Notes under the pieces: generated by a model
What the model was told of the DNA's origin: nothing
What the model saw: the letters and a program-made list of their open reading frames with translations, nothing else
Database searches by the model: none
In this document: positions 59,559 to 64,000 of the stretch, piece by piece
How positions within the stretch are numbered: position 1 is the stretch's first letter
Layout of the letters: each line of letters begins with the position of its first letter
Translations under genes and position numbers: made by a program
Assembly: GCF_963678635.1 (NCBI RefSeq)
Contig: NC_087067.1
Location: 37,394,686 to 37,458,685, forward strand
From: Symsagittifera roscoffensis
Taxonomy: Eukaryota > Xenacoelomorpha > Acoela > Convolutidae
DNA length: 64,000 bases
Direction of reading: 5' to 3'

Positions 59559-60190
59559 AGAGCGGCAGCAGTTGATTTGAAATTTTTGGAACATCAATTT
59601 TGCACTGATCCTTTTCGTTCATCGAAGTTGGATCGGTACCGACAAACATACGTTTTTCACAACTATTTGTGGAATTTGTAATGAGAAGTTTCATAACATA
59701 ATTTTTCACATTTAGTTTGCGAAATTGTGTTCCAAAAAACTCGACATATTGCTAATTTATGAGTGAAAAACATATGGTTCAAAATGTTCAGACAAACTGC
59801 TTCCACAGGAAAGGTCAGCGTAAGAAGACACTTTGTTGGTTGACATTTTTATAAGAACAATTTTAATTTTAGTTAAAGTAATTGATCTCTTTAACTATTT
59901 CCATCATATGACAAGGTGGAGGGGAGATTTTATTTGTTACTAGGTAGCGTATTTCCGAATTCCTTTCTTGGTGTCAACAATAAACATTTTGAGGTAATTG
60001 CCAAATGACGTGTAGCCGCCGCACGAGCCGAGACAGTTTCTGCCGAAATCGCAAACCTGTCCCTTGGAGAAAATGTTAAATGAACATTACACTTAATTGT
60101 TAAATGAAAACTAAAATCGGAGATTGTTTGATTGTTTTCATATGAATCTTCATCCAAATGGGTTGGCTCTAGTCTGGGAAAGATCAAATA
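59559..60190 (-). CDS. Candidate exons of an unidentified gene or gene relic
   Basis: GC-richer stretch with coding-like minus-strand frames. One, opening after acceptor ttctccaag (60062), reads GQVCDFGRNCLGSCGGY then TSFGNYLKMFIVDTKKGIRK to a stop at 59940, with many C/G third positions. Another opens after attag at about 59757 (QYVEFFGTQFRKLNVKNYV) and ends FVGTDPTSMNEKDQCKID ... NQLLPL at a stop near 59559. A third frame (60187-59930) overlaps the first. I could not chain them into one phased model and recognise no family. It may be the 3' end of a gene, a relic, or chance. Confidence 0.3.
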
Positions 60191-63100
60191 TTGTTTTGAT
60201 TTTTAATAAGCTGAAGGTCCATTTGGAGGATAGGGTGTCAATTTGAACTTAACAATTTAATAAAATAGTTCAACCCAGAATTAACATTTAAGCACTTGTC
60301 CTTAGATTTTTACTTCTCGTTGTGAGAAAACACAAATAAATCTCGCAAATACGGCTAAGATTACTTTCAATTAATACTGCAACTCTCTTTGGAAATACTA
60401 TTATTGTTCCAGCTTAAGTAATAATTTTTCAACAACATTCAATGGAAAATCATATTAAATCATGCATCATATTAAATCATGTATCAAAAAGTTAAGGATA
60501 TTTTTGATGTTGCATGTCGCGAGCAAGCTGCTTCAATTAAAAGTTATTTTTTGAAGTACGACAATTGTTGAGTGAACAGTTAATTAGGCCCCTAAAAATA
60601 ATTTTCACAATGGGAGGCTAACTAACTTTTTAATTGTAATTATCAGCATAGGAGATTGCTCCTGCTGCTAAACATTAAAGCGGAACTAAGCAAATCTGCA
60701 CTAAACATAATTTCCAGCATACAAATTTTTTGGGTTCTTTCAGTAATTGCATAAAAGAAATCCAAATAATCTTGATTTTAAAAAAGACAATTCGCAACGC
60801 TCAACAATTCGGAATCCGCCAAGTTTATTTTTTGTATCAGTCGGGTGAAATTTCAGTAAAAACCTAAAGCCAACAATAATTTTTTTTCAAAAAAATGTCC
60901 GAAAAAGCCAAAAAAAACTCAAATATGCACCTATCGTAACTCGAGTTTTTATTTCAGTCCGTAATTGTTTAAGTTAAATTTCAATAACTCTTAGATTCCA
61001 TTAAAATTTATGTCCGATCGTTATCATTTTTGATGCACAAAAAGTTGAATTCTAAAAATAAATGAGCTAGTTCAAAGTAATCAATAATGAAAAATGTTTA
61101 TTGCAAAATGATTGAGAAGATAGTAAAAGCCAATTTTATAAACAAAAAGTCTCATTCTAATTAGTCGTTGATTTATTCACTTAACATTCAAGATATTTCT
61201 TGTTCACACGTGCTTTTAAAATTAGAGGCACCCTTTTCAAATAATTCGCCCGTCATTATGGACGAAATTGGGTAGAAAAGGGTTGATTAAAATTCAAAAG
61301 GGGAGATGTGACTTCAACAGTTATGACTGTTTGTCCACTTAGCTATGCCAAGACAAGCGTATCCAAGTGTAAAATATGGTAATTTGGACCAAAGTTCTCT
61401 CCAAATTAACCCCTAAAACAACATCACAAAACAACTATTTCTGGCGCCCAGGCAAAATTACAAAATCATCTGGGATGGTCCAAATTACTTTTGCAAATAC
61501 ATGTTCTTTCTTTAAAAAAGTAAGCAGTTGATTTAAAGGAAAAAAAAGTTATTTCTTCTAATGCATGAGACATAAAAACGATTTAATCCCAAACTGAGCT
61601 TTATTGAATCAATTAGTTCAATCAAAATAAATGAAAAAATAACCACTGAAACATAAATGCTGTGCAAAAGCTAAGGGGCGGGCTCGTAAGCCCATTTCAA
61701 AAAGACGTATAATAAAACTAATAGTATCTAAGATCTAAAACTTCCGACAACACACAAAGTTTTCCTGACAAAAAATTCATCAGAGAGGCTTAACGGACCT
61801 TCGCATCACTTGCGATACACCATAAAAACAGCACGAAAGGTAACCAAGAAAAAAAGATGAAATCCATTTTGTAAATTAACGTTACCATGGAAAACAATTT
61901 TAAGCAAAAATTACAGAACAATATCAACCAAACTTTTTCTGCGTTAGTCTCGAGTGAAACTAAGTGAAATTGGAACATAAGTAGTTTCAATAAAAACAAG
62001 AGGTACATCCCAAAGATTATTTATTCAAGATTAACAAGCAATGGCATTTTTGGGAGAACTCACATCGCTCGCAACACATTTTCGATTAGATCCCGCAATC
62101 ATATGATTGCTAGGCATCTTCAAAATGTTTTGCGATGCTGAACTTCGCACCACTTGAGATACAATAATTATTGGATGAGTGCACCATGACTCTAAAAAAT
62201 AGCAAACAGAACTGCGAACTATGTTAGAGTTGAAGGAACTGGAAAACGAAAAAATAAACAAAAGAAAAAGTGCTATTTTTTTTTGGTTTTGAAAATATTG
62301 GGTCCTAGTGGGGTTGAATTTGGGCATTAAAAACATTTGTGCCAGAGTCTTAATGATTTCAAAAGTACTAACGAACAATTTGGCAAAAACAAATCGGTAA
62401 AAAGCAGACAGAAATGAAGCCGACATTTAAAAAGCTGAAACTCAGCCGTAAATTTTTGTCTAAAAAGATATAGGAGAAAAATTTTCAAGTAACGCCTACA
62501 TAGGATCCAACGATTATTATAAAATTAGCGTATGCAAAATAGACTACCTCATTTGGAAACCAAACTGACAGAGCTTAAACCGACAACCATGAAGCCAAAA
62601 AACCATCAGTAGAAAATTAATATGAAAACTCTATAACTATACATATAATGGTTTGAGTTCTAGATATATCAAGAGTAGTAACTAACATCTGGTAGTTACA
62701 TTTGGTTTTTCATGAAATTGAGCATGTCAGCAGCATAGCAGCATCATGAAAGATTAACTGATTTTGTTACACTGGTTATTAACAATACAAAATACATAAT
62801 AAAAACGACGCCCGTAAAAGAAAAAAAGAAACAAGAAAATTATTTTCCCCAAAAATTTCAGCTTGAAAAAATTACGCTTCTGAATGCCGTGTGACACTTT
62901 TCACATTTTTGCTGACAAAACACTTTAATCAAATTGCAAAAAAACCTTTTCCGGAAATGTATAGAAAATTTTGTATGTTTTTTACGCAAACGCTATTCCA
63001 TCAACTTGAATAGATTTCAAGTAACGGTGCTCAAACTTGAAACAAAACAATAAGCTAAAATGTTTCCACGCACTTGTAGTTGCAAAATAACCAGAATCGA

Positions 63101-64000
63101 TGCATTCGAAAAAAAGAAAGTGGAGGGAAACTTAATTTAAAAAAATTCTCGTCTAACAAAATGTTTTGAGTGCATAAAAATCAAAATTTTAATTACCTTG
63201 TTGAAAATGAAGAAAGAGAGTACTTAAAATTCAACCAAAAACATCAAAAAATAAAACGGCAGGTAAGCCGACAAACATTGTAATGCAATCAAAAAGCCGA
63301 CAAAAAATTCAGTTTGTTTTCAAGTGTAAACCAGTATCGCTCTAGTAGCTCTAGACCAAATTTTAAATAACAATGCAACCTGGCAAACTCGAGCTGACGT
63401 GCAACTTGGAGTGTTTGGAAATGGAGACTTTAAAATTGGAGATCGTGTGAACAAAGTTCTTTACGGGGGAAAAATCTAGTACCCGATTGCAATACCCTTG
63501 TTTATCGCAAGGGTACTCACTACAAAGTCATCAGCAGTCATATCAATTTAAAAATTACTGAGTTAGCTCAAAACTATTTTTAATTTTAGTTTAATATTTT
63601 CTTTTAAAAAATATGCTCTTTAGAAAATAATTTGAGCAAAAATAAACACAATTGATAGTCCGACCAAAAACAAATCGTAAAAAATATAGAGAAAAAAACT
63701 CCCTGAGGCGGGAAATAGACGGGAATCAATCATAACATTTTTGTCGTAGAATCGACACATTCGAAAAAAGAAATTGTTAGGAAACTTTCTATAATTAAAA
63801 AAAATCCTCTAAAAATCTTCAAAAAAACAGGAATCTTTTTACCCTCTTGAAAAAAAAGAAAAAAATAAGAAAGCAAACTCCCAAAATATCAAGAAATAAA
63901 AAAAAACTTGTCAAGTAAGCCGACAAACATTGGGAAGAAATCAAAAACCGACAAAAATCAACTTAATTTTGAAAATTGTTTTATCTGTAGACCCAGTATC
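60191..64000. repeat. AT-rich, repeat-derived right end of the window
   Basis: No gene recognised. Repeat R recurs at about 61797 and 62146. A segment of about 300 bases (63070-63340) recurs diverged at about 63710-64000, both with GTAAGCCGACAAACATTG and ending near a CAGTATC block; GCCGACA motifs are also scattered at 62412-62600. The element probably continues beyond base 64000. The frames at 61790-62426 are shadows of these repeats. Confidence 0.5.

Overview
The window looks like nuclear DNA of an animal with an AT-rich, repeat-laden genome. Two metazoan genes with animal-type split structures are readable, both on the minus strand. Introns use GT-AG ends and range from about 0.2 to more than 7 kb. 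I cannot fix the species or phylum from the sequence. A Pax2/5/8 gene and a RASEF-type Rab gene together indicate a metazoan, most probably a bilaterian.

Layout. (1) 1-13850, minus: a RASEF/Rab45-like gene, with N-terminal EF-hands, a central coiled coil and a C-terminal Rab GTPase domain. It is cut by the left edge inside the GTPase domain. Seven exons are assigned with matching phases; at least one more must lie in the large intron at 4914-12439. Its introns hold hAT-type MITEs, a TTCGACC-type array, a TATG microsatellite, a palindrome-rich element and a local tandem duplication. (2) 13851-15356: AT-rich, no gene seen. (3) 15357-20847: two ~360-bp direct repeats about 5.1 kb apart, LTR-like, enclosing strand-asymmetric DNA with a broken gag-like reading frame on the minus strand. 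(4) 22760-33703: a ~4.4-kb segment present twice in direct orientation; the second copy contains seven tandem monomers of ~436 bp where the first contains one. (5) About 33704-40000, minus: a decayed Ty3/gypsy-type retroelement with recognisable protease, reverse transcriptase, RNase H and integrase, plus internal duplications. (6) 40000-44400: AT-rich, with a diverged direct repeat and a tRNA-like relic. (7) 44878-52630, minus: a complete nine-exon Pax2/5/8 gene (about 584 aa; paired domain and octapeptide present, no recognisable homeodomain remnant). (8) 52631-64000: a GC-richer upstream flank of the Pax gene, then repeats: palindrome-rich elements with C-rich cores, more hAT MITEs, a tRNA-derived SINE relic, a dispersed repeat, and a short coding-looking stretch (59559-60190) that I could not identify.

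The two genes have no evident functional link. One is a Rab-type membrane-traffic or adaptor GTPase and the other a developmental transcription factor. They are neighbours in the same orientation, separated by about 31 kb that is mostly repeats. The main structural interest is in the repeat families: a hAT MITE family proven by 8-bp target duplications, an apparently unnamed family with CCCGCA-like terminal inverted repeats and internal ATAATCGATTATAAT-type palindromes, and the satellite expansion inside a segmental duplication.
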